The notes beneath the pieces were generated by a model, which was not told the DNA's origin, did not search any database, and worked only from the letters and a program-made list of their open reading frames with translations. Source: Isoetes taiwanensis (lineage: Eukaryota; Streptophyta; Lycopodiopsida; Isoetales; Isoetaceae). Taken from it: a DNA stretch of 64,000 nt. This document shows, in pieces, positions 20,090-32,199 of the stretch (the stretch's first letter is position 1; each line of letters opens with the position of its first letter). Position numbers and translations under genes: made by a program. The DNA lies in contig JAJEKV010000004.1 in NCBI GenBank assembly GCA_021234155.1, positions 30,167,305-30,231,304 of the forward strand. The letters are read 5' to 3'.

Positions 20090-23009
20090 AAAGAGCTAAG
20101 AATAAAGATTTTTTCAAAGAGTAAATATTGGAATGAATGCAATACCTTGACATTTTGTAATATGGTCTTCGCATTCCTTTGAGAAAATGTTAAGTGCACT
20201 AGCCTTCTTCCTCTTCTTGCCGCTTTCAATGGAAGGTACCGGCCTAGCAATGGTCTTCCCACTAAAGTTTTCAACCATGTCTAGACTAGGGGCCACGGTA
20301 TTGTCAATTCTGTTGTCACAGCCTTGCCAATTTATTGCTAAGTTCAGCCAAAAGGAACCTAGCTTCTATCCATATTTGTGGACTTCTAGCTATGGTCTCC
20401 TTTATGGACCATTGTGTCATCTATGCTCACTAGTAACTTTGGGTTTTGACTCAAAATACCAGCAATGCTTAGTTCCATAATTTCTTCATCAGATGAAACA
20501 CCATTGCATGGCCCATCTTCCGAAGGAGGCAAGCTTTGGCAAAGCGCTTAGATTGGCCAAGCATTCAGCTTGAGATCCATGTAAGGTTCCACAAAACCTT
20601 AAAATATCTCCCTCATTGTACTTTGCCATTATTCGGATCACCTTAACTTGGTGCTGGCACATATTCCATTTCATACCCCATGGACAATCACAGGTGGACC
20701 AATGCTCATATGCCACATCTACTAAATAAGGCAATGCCTCCCTATTATCATTCCAGGTATCCATGTTCTGACTCCACACCTGCCCTCCCTTCCTTGAAGC
20801 CATCTAACAACTTCATCAGAAAGGTCTCTAGCACCTATATTTGTTGTCTCAACTATGTGCTCCTGTCTCTTGTTGGTTTTAAAACCCTCATCCTTCATGA
20901 ACATGTTATATAATATGTGGGTTTGTAATATACATATCAGCATGTAAATCAGCCAATCAATACGCCTTCCTCTGAAAGCATGCTTAGAGATTCCTAATCT
21001 TCTCTTCATGTGGCCACGATAAGACTCTATACTGGCATTTGTCTCTTGCTTGGCGTGAGGATACATCCTTGTCGCAATTATCCAATGTGTGATGTTATTG
21101 GTCCAGACCTTGTTCATATACTTCACAGCCCTCTTCCACATCTTTGTACTTTTCTTTGAATTTTTTTTTTTTTTTTTTTTTTTGGCGGCAAGATATTTAG
21201 ATTTTATTAATAAAAATGGTGTACAACCTTATTTATAGGCCTCTCAACAGGCCAGATAGGAAATATTTGCACCCACCCAAGAGGAAGGGAAGGTGAAGCA
21301 CTATCTAGCTTAGTACTAAAATCAAAGCACCTCTACATCTTCTCCACTACAGCTGGTACTACATCGGACTCTTGAAGCCCCGGCTTCTTCCCAAAAGCAG
21401 TAGATACTATAGGATCGTCTCTTGATTCTTTCCACCTGCAAGAAGCACTTCAACCATCGCTTCAACTTGGGTGCCAAGAACCAAGATCAGTCACCCAAAC
21501 CAGCCTAGCCTCCCCCAAATTCATAGCAGAAAGAAACCACGTAATAGTCGGGAGCTATGAACACCGAGGAACAGAAAGAAGCAACAAGTCCAGCGCGTTA
21601 ACTTGACCTGGTATGCATCCTTCATTGGTACTATAAGAGTGTGCTCCATCTTCCCTCATGATTTCACTCAGGCCTGCCCCAGAGGGGTGGTCTAGTCGCT
21701 TCCCTTGCTCACTCACTTGCATAGCACCCTGATGCTCTATAGAGCTGTAAAGAACCCTGGCCTCCCGTCCTAGGATAACTTGTTTAATTTCTTTCCTTTA
21801 CCAATCTGACTGAATCTATGCTGGCTAATGGAACCCGATCTCCCCCTAGCTGGGAAGGGGGGCGGTTTAACAGCAGGGAGTCTAAGGCCCATGTGCTTAA
21901 AGCGCAAGGGCAGACAGTGAAGGCCACCATCCGCCACATCCACTCCAAATCCAAGAGCCCAGGTACCTGACTGTGCATATGGCTTGTGGTCAAGATCCCT
22001 GCACACAACACAGAAGCCCTGATATACAATGCTGGCAGATTTGCACTGCTGCAGTGAGTGCAGCCTCCAAGTTGCAGTGATTGCAACCAGAACCAGCCTG
22101 CTCAGAACTGAAAACCATGCCTAGATATCGATCACAAAGCCCTAGCAGTAGTAGCTCGAAGGATTCAAGAACCAAGAAACCGTGACTAACTGCTAGTTTG
22201 AGCAACATCCTTCAAACACATTTCAAAGCAAAAGCAGCATTCCCTACCATGTTATGGCCTGCTACCAGAGGGCAAGAACTTGGGGATAGCGGCCATATCC
22301 CGACGATTCATCCCCCTTTTGCAAGCAGAAATAAAGCAACAAGGTAGAGTTACCTTTCTGCATTATCCATAGCTTGAAGCGACACTGCAGCAGCCATTTT
22401 AGCTGCTCTTCCAGCTCCAGCCTGCCTTCGTGAACTTCCACTGGTCGGGCGGCCGCCGCCGCCGCCCTAGATAGAAACCCTAGCCGCCATCATCCCTCCT
22501 TGAATTCATCCAGTAGCTTCAATACCTCTTTACGACAAGCCTCCACATAATCACTGGTCCTTCTTGGATCACATTCCACACGGTTGGCATACATGATATG
22601 CCCGAGGTCCTTAAACATTTTCCCTCTCACCTTCTTGTTCTTGACGCGCCTCAAGAGCAACTTCATCCAACTTCTTTTCACATGCCAAATACACAACTGA
22701 ATTTTTGTTCCAGACCGCACATCCTTCAAGGCATTGGCCTTAGCCCAATGCGTCGTCCACAATGAACCATGAAGGTTCCCAGGTTGGGTCCTCCCTATGT
22801 ATAGGGTTCTTCATGGCAATCAGCCAATGGTGGATGTCTTCCTGGGTGGCACTAGAGGATAGAGCCCAAGCAACAGGGACACCATTTCCATGCGTGTCAT
22901 AGACTAGCAAGGTATACAGGCTATAACAATGATCATTGGTCTTGAAGGTTGAGTCCATGGCTACAACATTCCCCTGTCCATGTTCCAACAAGATCTTCAT
23001 TTGAAAGGG
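20090..23009 (-). pseudogene. MULE (Mutator-like, FAR1/MURA type) transposase remnant
   Basis: Minus-strand reading order from 23000 down. The first block, with AMDSTF (first catalytic Asp), VPVAWALSS and WFIVDDA (second Asp), lies at 22740-23000. KIQLCIWHVKRSW follows at 22490-22760 after a one-base frame change. Next comes a foreign insertion (21158-22494). Then ETNASIESYRGHMKRRL (catalytic Glu region) lies at 20722-21141, and a SWIM zinc finger, STCDCPWGMKWNMCQH, at about 20640-20700. A degenerate C-terminal region follows down to about 20090. The DDE triad and SWIM finger are the hallmarks of MULE/FAR1 transposases, which cut and paste DNA elements. The N-terminal part is missing because the LTR element starting at 23010 abuts the transposase frame. 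I did not find terminal inverted repeats. Confidence 0.9.
21158..22494 (-). mobile_element. Retroposed sequence with poly-A, inserted in MULE
   Basis: On the minus strand it starts GGCGGCTAGGGTTTCTATC, AGGGCGGCGGCGG, which resembles a plant mRNA 5' end or a LINE promoter. It ends TTTTATTAATAAAATCTAAA, TATCTTGCCGCC and poly-A (poly-T at 21161-21183). CTTTGAAT/CCTTGAATT at the two borders looks like a target-site duplication. Removing it joins the two MULE blocks. No recognisable enzyme domain is present. It is either a non-autonomous LINE derivative carrying ORF1-like sequence or a processed transcript. Confidence 0.65.
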
Positions 23010-24528
23010 TGTGACATTCTAGGTATTTATACAGTATACGTATACATACCATGACACGTCACCAATAATTAATTAAACCCTTAAGGGTCAATAGGGGATA
23101 ACTTAGATTCATTTAAAATGGATGGGCTATGCTAATAAAATTAGGGGATAATTAACCCAATTATGCTAATTAAGGTATAATTAGTTAAATGTCACCAATA
23201 AGGGAGTGCCACCTGGCCTAACTCGATTGGCCAAGTGGGACTTGCTAATTTGAGTGGAGAAATAGGGGTCCTACCCCCAGTTTTGCCCCAAATTCGAATT
23301 GGGAAGAGGGGAGGAGGAGCAGCTACCAGTTTTTGCCAGTTCTTGCCAACAGACCCCAAGTATGGAGACCTACCGTGATAATGGCTCTAGCCAAGAGACT
23401 GGTTAGTCCTTAGATAGCTTCTATCTCCACCAACACTTCTTTGAATAGATGGAATGGTTAAATTCTCTTTCTTATGTTGTTTTGGATGATGATGGATACT
23501 TATATGGTGTTTATATTCTTTCTTTCTGCTCCCTCCGTGTATTGGGGTTAAGGGAAGGGTAGAGATCTAAAGGCCATCTAGAAGTAGAGATGTTCCTAGT
23601 TAGAACCCTTAAAACCCAGTAAATGCGGCATGTGCTCAAGAGCCAACCTGGCTGAGGATGCTATGTTGTAGTTCAGCACCACACAACGGACACAAATGGG
23701 AAATCGGGGGTGGAGCCATGCTGAGTGTGGCTACTGGGGCTTCTACAGTGTGCTAGGCCTATAGTCGGTCACTGTGTGTGGGCCGGGTATGGGTCTGACA
23801 CCTCCTGGGTCGTTGGATATGGCCGTGATGGACGTCCTCGACTTTGTGTAGATTTAGGGTGGTAAGTCGGGTATGGATACGGGTGCTACAGAGGTGGCAG
23901 GTATCCTCTAGCACACCCAGGGAACCGTTGTGATCTGGGAGGAGAAGCTTCTCTGACCTGCCTCATCGGACCGGGGAGATGTAACTCGGAGTAGTCCCAA
24001 AGGGTGATTCCTTGGGATTGCATCTCCGGAGGGCTACAAGCACGTCATAGCATGATTCAGCTTATCTGCAAAGTGTGCACAGGAGGGGCGGATGGAGTGG
24101 ACTGTCCTAGCCATTGTCTTATGCCAGCCAACGCCATGTTATACTTCCGTCTGCTGTTATCTTGGGCCTGGCCGTCAGTTGACCCCTTGGAGTCTAAGCC
24201 TCGGGTAGCGCCTTGTTATGATATATTGCTCATGTTATTAATGGTTGTACTTTTCTTTCGTTGATGATGATGAGTGGGCCATCCTTCGTGGTGGTATATT
24301 ATTTAGCATGATTGGTGTATGCTAACGTGTATGTATGCTTCCGCTGTATAGGATTTCCCATAAAGAACGTGGGACGAATGACACCTCCGTGTTCCTCGTT
24401 CGGACACTTGGCCATCCCAAGTGGTCCGAGTATGACGGAGGGCCTGACCATGGTGAGGTAGTCGCCATGGGAGGGGAATTCCCGTATTTATACAATGGGA
24501 GCATCGTATAGATTCTGAGAGTATCACA
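23010..24528 (+). repeat. 5' LTR of gypsy chromovirus element 1
   Basis: 1519 bp, starting TGTGACATTC and ending GTATCACA. The first ~530 bp are repeated at 34045-34575. It is followed immediately by a primer binding site. Terminal TGTGA...TCACA is the short inverted repeat expected for an LTR. The related element at 48484 has the same termini, so both belong to one LTR family. Confidence 0.9.
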
Positions 24529-24529
24529 G

Positions 24530-24541
24530 TGGTATCCGAGC
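24530..24541 (+). promoter_or_regulatory. Primer binding site (initiator tRNA-Met type)
   Basis: TGGTATCCGAGC lies one base after the LTR end. It differs at one position from the usual plant TGGTATCAGAGC complementary to the 3' end of initiator tRNA-Met, which primes minus-strand synthesis. Confidence 0.75.
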
Positions 24542-25201
24542 TAGGTTTTTGGTAGACCAAATCATTGCACTGGCCATAGTCTAACTCGTTAGTTGACGAT
24601 ACTTTTTCTTTGGTTAAAGTACTCTAACTCTGTAGTTAGTATGTGGGTGACCTAGTTATGGGAGGAATAACTTAGTTGAGTAGGAGGGTGTTCTATAGTA
24701 GAGTGGTTAGATTTAGATGGTGGAGCCAGATGTTCGTGTTTTGCAAGCGCCATAACTTTCTCCAGGTAGCTCGGATGGACGAGATTTTTGCTTCAACGTG
24801 TCGGCCATGATCCAATTATCTTTGGGATTCGTTGTTCGGCATGAAACTAGCCTAAAAAAGGGTCAAAACCCTACTCGGGCGCCGCTCGAGTCGGAGTGTC
24901 TTAGAATTTTAAACGGGGCACGTTTAATCACAACAGCGCCTGGGCGTATAAAACGCGTATTCCACCGCCGCCGTATAAAAAAAAATTATAAAAAAAAGTT
25001 TCAAATTTTTTTTTGAATCTTTAATTAAAAAAAAGTGACAGTTATTTTTTTCTACTTTTCTTCTGCCGAGTGCCTCGCCCTGTCCGTCCGCCATAGCCGC
25101 CGAGTTGGAGCTCAAAGCGCCTTGCCTCTACTACTGCCCAACGCCATCGTCATCACTTAGCGCCTCCTTTCACACCTCTTTTCCACCTAGTGCCCATGAA
25201 T

Positions 25202-26484
25202 ATGGCACGCACTAAAGGTACTCTAAGTCCCAGCAACTTCATGATGCTCCAAATATTTGCCCAACTCGGAGAGCACCTTGCTACTGACCCGGATCGAGTC
25301 GAGAGACTTTTGACTGAGCTGGTGCAGCGCTTCTTCGCCGGATTTAGGATTCCATATCCCATCTTCCACCTCTCTGAGTGCTTTCTGATAAAGCTCAACC
25401 TTCTCCAGCAGCCTTATACTGTGGTTGAGCAACCTGACCAAGTGATGATGCTGGTTAAGTTTTATCCACCCTCGTGCATAGAGGTCCCTGAGGAGGAAGC
25501 CATCCGGAGGGAGGCCGCGAGAATCAGGGAGCTAGCCCACCTGGATGACACCCAGAAGATGGAGAGAGGAGACCCAAAAGCTCGGGGCCTCGAGTATATT
25601 TACCTAGGTGATGGGAGAGCCATTATAGACGGCAACCCCTTTGAGCTTCCCCCTTATGAGTATGATGAGGCCACCCAGAGTTTCACTTGGGGTGAAGTCC
25701 CATCCTACATTACTACAGATCATTTGATCATGATTCAGTTCAACATTCAAGCCCGGTCAGACCGTTACCGTGCCGAACTGCTTCGAAGGATCACGGCCCG
25801 ACGCTTCGCTGAATGGAAGAGAGCATGGCCGCTGCCCGTGCCGCACGCGAAGAGGCCGAGAGGGCCGAGCAGCAATGGCAAGCGGAGGAGCTTGCCAAGC
25901 AGAACCAAGATCAGCAGCAGCAGCAGCCAAATACAGAGCAAGAGACCCCGCGTGACCCTGATCAGGCTGAGAAGCCTCCCATTAAGAGATGGCGGAAGGT
26001 CACCGCCCATAAGTCGGGGAGCCAATACAAGGAAAAGCTCAAGGCTGTTGGGAGTGTCGGGAAGGTCACGAGCTCTGGCCGCCGGCAAGACCGTGTGGAT
26101 GCAGCCCGGCCTCACCCAGTGTCAGGGGGCAAGACCTTGCCCAAGAAGCCGATGCAGACCCAGAGGGCAGTGACCCCAAGGAAACCGCATCGGTTCAAAC
26201 CGGGCACAGTGGCCTTATGGGAGATCCGTAAGTACCAAAAGAACATCGAGCTCCTGTTAAGGAAGCTCCACTTTCAGTGGCTGGTCCGCGAAATAGCCCA
26301 GGAATTCAAGACTGACCTGCGGTTCCAAAATTTTGCTATACTAGCATTGCAGGAGGCTGCTGAGGCTTACCTCATAGCACGAAGGATTTGGCTCTCGCCC
26401 GAAGAATTCGGGGAGATCATAATTAGCTTGTCCAACAAGCATCTTTTCTTGTATCAATTTTGTATCATATATAAATATAATTGA
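25202..26484 (+). CDS. Element-encoded pre-gag ORF ending in a histone H3-like segment
   Basis: The frame starts ATGGCACGC (peptide MARTKGT) at 25202 and runs as an unrecognised acidic domain to about 25805. There it shifts by one base into a frame with an Ala/Glu/Gln-rich coiled segment (from 25813: [20 protein letters not shown], and a Q5 run). A basic linker follows, and then at 26176-26388 [47 protein letters not shown] and ARRI. These match the histone H3 alphaN helix, alpha1, loop 1 and most of alpha2. About 26 residues (end of alpha2, loop 2 and start of alpha3) are missing before ARRI. Two Arg-to-Trp changes (CGG to TGG type) lie in the H3 part. Loop 1 has canonical H3 length, so it derives from an ordinary H3 ([11 protein letters not shown] as in plant H3.3), not from CENH3. 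The stop is at 26482. Function is unknown; it may be a captured host fragment. Confidence 0.85.
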
Positions 26485-26517
26485 ATTTTGTCAATTTAAA
26501 CTTTGTCTTACAAAAGA

Positions 26518-26619
<102 letters not shown>

Positions 26620-26729
26620 TTTAATAATTATTTCAACACTGACGCTAACGTCAGCATAAAAGTAAAAAGGTATTTAAAGACCTTTAGGGTTTCATTTCTT
26701 ATCTTTTGCTTATCTTGTTCCTTCTTCCT

Positions 26730-28148
26730 CCTCCATGCCTGCAGCTCCAATGAGACCCCAACCCTACTCCAATGGTACTAGGACGGAGAGCATTGGGACT
26801 CCCAAGTTCCCTTTGATCTCCTACAACCATTTTTGCTCCAGAAGATAGACCTCATCGCCAACATGCAGAGCCATCCTGACTATGCGGGCTTTCTTGAGTT
26901 TTATACTTAAGAGATGCTACCTCTTTGCATTCCTTTAGGGGATCCACCCCAGCTCTACCTTGAGAGAGCTATAGTGAGGGAGATGTTGGGAGCGGACACT
27001 CATGCAAATGATGTTTTAAAAGGCAAGCTTAAATGGGGTCGCAATCCACCAGTGGTGACACATGAAGGCCAGCAGTACCTTGAAGTGGCCTTTGCACTGG
27101 CCATCCTTATGGACCAGTATGTGGAAGAAGACACTCTACTGGCCGAGAAGGGCAAGGTACTTGAGTCCTCGGATGAGGAAGAAGACGAGTACATCCGAGA
27201 GGATGACTTTGCCCGGTGGAAGCAATTGGCAGAATAGATGCCGCCACACCGAGATCAGGGGCACGACTGACTGGGTTGGACGCCCTCCCAGTCATTTATC
27301 ATCAGGGGCACGAATACCTCCTATTGGAGGATATCATGTGGACGTACCATGTAGTGGCTGGCATGAAGGGCCGAACTAAAGCACAGGTGCTTTATGAGCT
27401 TGATGAGTATTGTATTGATGATTTTATTGACTTCATGCCAGTCGAGCTTCCTACAGAGGTACAGTAGCTGCGCCAATTCCATCAAGAAACCATTGAGCCC
27501 GCTGACACACTCCTTAGGCTCAAGGATCTTATGCTTCAAGATCCTCCATCTCAGCCTCCTCAGGAAGTTTTTACGGCCATGGGACCTCACGTCCCAAATA
27601 TCAATATGGTTGATGTACCTTCCAAGTCGGATGAAGAAGGGGAAGATCTCTATCATAACCCCAGTCATGTAAAGAAGGAAAAGCAAGAGCTTAAGGAGGA
27701 AGAGGTCACCATGGACCTCGATAAGGAAGTTGCTGCCTCGGTCATACCAGAGGTCAAAGCGTTGGGGAACCACTTCACACGCTTCTTTCTATCAGCCTTC
27801 TGGCAGGGATAGGTCCTTTTTGTGCCACGAGACCTAGCCTCAGAGGCCGAAGCATCGTGGTGGAATCTCCGTGCCTTGTCCACCCTGGCCGGCCATAAGA
27901 AGCTTCCTTATCGCACTTTCACTCATGTGTTGGTACGTCGGGACTTCGCTCTTACGGCCTTGGGACAGGACATAGCACCGTGGATGAGCATGAAGCTCTT
28001 AGTGGCGGCCCCATTGGCCACTGCTTATCCACCAGAGGTTGCTTCTCTTACAGCTACCACAGTTGATCCAGGGGTTATATTACTGCGACATCGGCAGCCA
28101 CCACCACCTCCTATACCAATGGATCAAGATGCAGGGCCTAGCTCCTAA
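26730..28148 (+). pseudogene. Second extra element ORF region, acidic, unidentified
   Basis: A chain of frames (26914-27237, 27216-27467, 27531-27812 and 27822-28148) reads on one strand with small shifts and one or two stops, so it was once a single protein of perhaps 400-450 residues. Features are an acidic patch (ESSDEEEDEYIREDD), repeated VTHEGQQYLEVAF / IYHQGHEYLLLED-like segments, a Lys/Glu-rich stretch (KKEKQELKEEEV) and a Pro-rich C-terminus (PPPPPIPMDQDAGPSS) before the stop at 28146. I recognise no domain. The position between the H3-like ORF and gag is unusual for a chromovirus. Confidence 0.5.
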
Positions 28149-29032
28149 ACATATGTGAAATTACTAAGTATGGCCTTTGGCCACTATAATATATGTATTA
28201 TTGCATCAAAATTTTTGATGGCCCTTTTAATACAAGAATTTGTTTTTCCTATATTCCTTGTCTCTCTTTCTTGAGGACTTTGAAGTATAAGGGATGACTT
28301 ATGAATTGTATATTTATTATCGGGTTGTTGCAGAGTTGGAAGTGCCCTATGATGCGGAAAAAGGATGGGAAATCGTCACGATTCTCTGTGACCACGCTTT
28401 CCAAGACCTGAAACTCAAGCTCCGCCGAAGTTGGTCATACTGGGACTGCACCAAACAAGAAGCCTTTGAGGATGCCGATGACCACTTTGGGAGTTATACT
28501 ATGCGCTCCGCGACCTCTTTAACCTTTTGACTATCAGCCCAACCCTTGAGTATCAGGATGTGATCATCCAGGCTTGGGCCAAATACAAGTTAGTTCGTGC
28601 GGTAAGGGAGAGCATCCGTTATTTGATCCTCTATCCCCTTACCACACCCTAGATCAATCCTTTTTGTTAACTCCCCTTGTACAAATGTACTTTTCAATTC
28701 TGTTGGGTGTTTCTGGCATTATGCCCTTTGCAACTTTATGTATATCTTAATATCAAGTGATTTCTTTGAATTGCTCTTGTCGTAGTTATCTGGCATAATG
28801 TGCTTATCTCGATTTCATTTGTATCTTAGACGGTGCCCGTCCCCCTCCATGGGCTTACACCAAGTTAACGGGCCGTCTTACACACCGAACATGAGCTCTT
28901 CATTATGAAGTGCCAGCTCACTGAGCTCCAGGCATACAAGTTGCAAACCAATCCACCCTTGGCACCACAGGAATACGGGCCTGAGATTCCTGTTCTACTA
29001 AACCAACAAACCACCACCATCCCAGGCAAGAC
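28149..29032 (+). other. Element interior between extra ORFs and gag
   Basis: No clear domain. A plus-strand frame at 28294-28530 (EKGWEIVTILCDHAFQDLKL and so on) could be another piece of element coding sequence. The remainder is AT-rich spacer. Coding character resumes near 28890. Confidence 0.4.
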
Positions 29033-29692
29033 TTGTTCCAAAGCATGATACTCGACGGATGCCACCTCTCGAGCCCTTCGACTGGCCCCGATTCCTCTGA
29101 GAACGAGGCCGACCATGCCAAAGCTAAGAAAAAGGATTACCATAAAACCGTGGACTCTGCCATCACTAGTATCTGGAAGAATCGTAAGTTGGCGCAGTTC
29201 TCAGGAAAAAGCAGGTCAGGAGTGGATGTCGAGTCTTGGCTAGACGAGATGCAGGAATTCGACAAATCTTATAGTATGACCGAAAAGGACATTGGCAAGG
29301 TTGCCACTACGAATCTTACGGGGTCTGCCCGTATATGGTAGAAGGGATATGCCCACTCACACGGGTTGACTAGAGGGAGGTGCTGCTACAAATGTTTTGC
29401 TAAGGCCTTCAAATCTCATTATGTTCCTAGGGATCACCGCTGCCAGCAGATTCAAACCTTTTATCGCTTGGAGCAGAAAAACATGACCGTCCAAACCTAT
29501 ACGGATGAGTTCATGAGGTTGCATTTGTACATCCCGGGGATAAATGAGCGCAGAGAAGTTGAGGGGTACATTGAGGAGTTATCCCCTGCCCTGAGGAAGA
29601 TGGTTCGAGCATTAGACCCTAAAACAGTAGCAGAAGCAGAGGCTAAAGCCCTTAGCCTAGAGGAGGATGCTCCCAAGTATCAGCCACCGTGA
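29033..29692 (+). pseudogene. Retrotransposon gag (capsid domain)
   Basis: Two adjoining frames (29033-29341 and 29366-29692) separated by a stop and a shift. They include KLAQFSGKSRSGVDVESWLD, GSARIW, then CQQIQTFYRLEQKNMTVQTY and YTDEFMRL...ELSPALRKMVRAL, the core pattern of Retrotrans_gag. It would package the element RNA in virus-like particles. Confidence 0.85.
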
Positions 29693-29749
29693 CCCTCTTC
29701 TTTTGGTCAGAATAGGGGTTATGCACCTTATAGGGGGCATTCACTTAGC

Positions 29750-30430
29750 CCAAGGCCTTCTGCCTCAACTAAATATCAAAAGCCAGAGAAGAAAGTCTCC
29801 TTCACCATACTAGAAAAGTCCACCAATGCCACGGGAACTTTCAAAGATATTCTCCAAGCCATTTCCAAGGAGGCTCGCGACCAGTTACGTCGGGACAAGG
29901 CTTGCTACCGGTGCTTCCGCCCGGGATACCGCATGCAGGAATGCCTCTACATCACACAAAGTGTCAGGCCGCCCTTGCTGAAGTGGATTGGGAAGGTGCA
30001 GGGGACCCGAATGATGCAAATCATGCTGCTGACGAAGATGCGCCTGACTATATACAAGGTGAGTCTCATATTTATGGTGCTATTGAAACGGGCCAAGCCA
30101 ATCATTAGACTTTTGTCATTTCCAGGGTTGGCCAAGTAGATTGTAAGCCCTTCATTATCCTCATGGATACTGGCATCACGCATAATCTTGCCTCCTCTAG
30201 AATGGGCGTAATTTTTGCAGTACCACTCTCTTGAAATCTAAGCCACGCCCCCGTTACGCTGGCTAGAGGGGCCAGGCGCCACATATGGGATCGACGTAAT
30301 AACTTGAACATCCAGCTGCCAGGAGCACCCGTTGCTCTAGGGGTCGAGATAATGGATATTGGTCGCTATGATCTCATTGTGGGCATGGAGTTCCTGACTG
30401 CTGCTAAGGCCAACATTGATTAAAAGTTTA
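29750..30430 (+). pseudogene. gag zinc knuckle and aspartic protease
   Basis: CYRCFRPGYRMQEC at about 29901-29942 is a CCHC zinc knuckle with Tyr in place of His. LMDTGITHN (about 30160-30190) carries the DTG active site of a retroviral-type protease, and YDLIVGMEFL (about 30367-30396) is the conserved C-terminal protease motif. Frames are interrupted by several shifts and stops. Confidence 0.8.
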
Positions 30431-30462
30431 GAAGTTACCTTCGCACCACCAACGGAGCCCGA

Positions 30463-31716
30463 GTGACCATAACAGGTAAACCGGTTGATCCCATTATGCA
30501 ATGTATCTCATTACGTCAGTTGCATAGAGCTATCAGGAAATCTCAGGTTATTGGCATGATTCGACTTGCTTCGGTAGAAGTCAAGTCTAAGCAAGATGAA
30601 GGTCTTGATACCTTGCCTCCAGCAATAGCACGTGTTCTTCGGGAATACCATGACCTTTTCCCGTAAGAAATTCATCTACCGCCACTCTTTAGAGGTGTCG
30701 AAAGTGCAAAATTACCTTGGAACTGTGCACTAAGCCTACCCAAAGAAGGCTCCATATCGAATGAGCATTCCGGAGTTAACAGAACTTAAGAAGCAGTTAC
30801 AAGAGCTCCTCAGATTGGGCTTCATTCGACCTAGCATCTCACCTTTTGGGGCCCCGATACTCTTTGTAAAGAAGAAGGATGGCACCTTGAGAATGTGCAT
30901 AGATTATTGGCAACTGAATAAGCACACTATTAAGAATCGGTATGCTTTACCGCGTGCCGACGATTTGATGGATCAGTTGCAAGGGGCTAAATATTTTACA
31001 AAGTTTGACCTTCGTTCAGGATATCACCAGATACGAATTAAGGAGGATGACATTCACAAGTCTGCTTTTCAGACACGTTATATGGGCATTATGAGTTCAC
31101 TGTGATGCCCTTTAGCTTGACTAACGCCCCGTGCACCTTCATGAGGCTGATGAATGATGTCTTACGTGAATATCTTGATGATTTTGTCATCATATTCTTT
31201 GATGATATCCTCATATACAGTAAGACCTTAGAGGACCATGAACGGCATCTTCGGTTGGCCTTGCAGAAACTCAGATGCCACCAACTCTATGCCAAGTTCT
31301 CAAAGTGTAGGTTCGCAACCACCAAGGTTGATTACCTGGGACATATTGTGTCTACGGAAGGAATAGCCACAGATCCAACTAAGATTGAAGCAGTAAAGGA
31401 TTGGCCGATTCCAACCAATGTGTCTGAGGTTCGCAGCTTTTTGAGTTTGGCGGGTTATTACCGCAAGTTTGTCAAAGACTTTGTCAAGCTCGCCGCACCC
31501 TTAACGGACCTAACCAAGCATGAAAAGGTTAGGGATTGGATGGCATATTGGAAAGACAAAGTTCAAGCCGGATTCCAGTCATTAAAGGATGCTTTGACAA
31601 CAGCTCCTGTTCTCACCTTGCCAGACCCTCAGAAGGATAAGTGGGTTGCTACGGATGCTAGTAAAATAGCTACCGATGGCGTGTTAATGCAAGAAGGTCG
31701 GGTTTATCGCGTATGA
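30463..31716 (+). pseudogene. Reverse transcriptase domain (gypsy)
   Basis: [20 protein letters not shown] and [12 protein letters not shown] are followed, after a frame change near 31085, by [12 protein letters not shown] and [11 protein letters not shown] (catalytic DD at about 31200), then the connection [13 protein letters not shown] and [15 protein letters not shown]. These are the ordered RT motifs of Ty3/gypsy. FFDD replaces the more usual YxDD, as is seen in plant gypsy elements (VYIDD / VFFDD). Confidence 0.95.
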
Positions 31717-32002
31717 TTCTAGGAAGATGAATGATGTGAAACAGCGATACCCCACGCATGACCAGGAATTGCTTGCTGTCATGCGTGCCTTATGCATTTG
31801 GAGGCATTATTTACTTGGGAGACGATTCCAGTTGGATACTGATCACCAAAGCCTCCAATACATTTTCACGCAACCCCACCTCAATTTGAGACAAAGACGA
31901 TGGATGGAATTCCTCGAGGAGTATGATTTTGAGGTTATCTATAAGCCGGGCAAGCATAATGTTGTTGCTGACGCGCTTTCCCGACATTTATTGGTCTCTT
32001 GA
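31620..32002 (+). pseudogene. RNase H domain (gypsy)
   Basis: [19 protein letters not shown] holds the first catalytic Asp. After a stop and shift near 31717 come YPTHDQELLAVMRAL (Glu), TDHQSLQYIF (Asp) and GKHNVVADALSR, the standard RNase H signature series that degrades the RNA strand during cDNA synthesis. Confidence 0.9.
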
Positions 32003-32199
32003 ACGCATTGTAATCCATATCCACGCTTTCTAGCGAGTTTGGGAAGCAGATATAGCAGACTCTTCCCATAGACCCAGAATTCCAGGAGATATGGCAAAGT
32101 GTATCCAAGGAAGCCAGAACAGACAAGAAAAGGGAGGCTTCCCGCCATTACAAGAAGGAAGTTGGACTCCTTTATTATAAAGATAAGTTATGTGTTCCC

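Noticed and set aside
23900-24500. Possible CRISPR-like or other short regularly spaced repeat arrays
   Set aside because: No regular repeat-spacer pattern exists here or elsewhere; the tandem arrays are eukaryotic minisatellites.
26176-26388. CENH3 (centromeric histone) capture
   Set aside because: Loop 1 between alpha1 and alpha2 has canonical H3 length and sequence (FKTDLRFQ); CENH3 normally has a longer, divergent loop.
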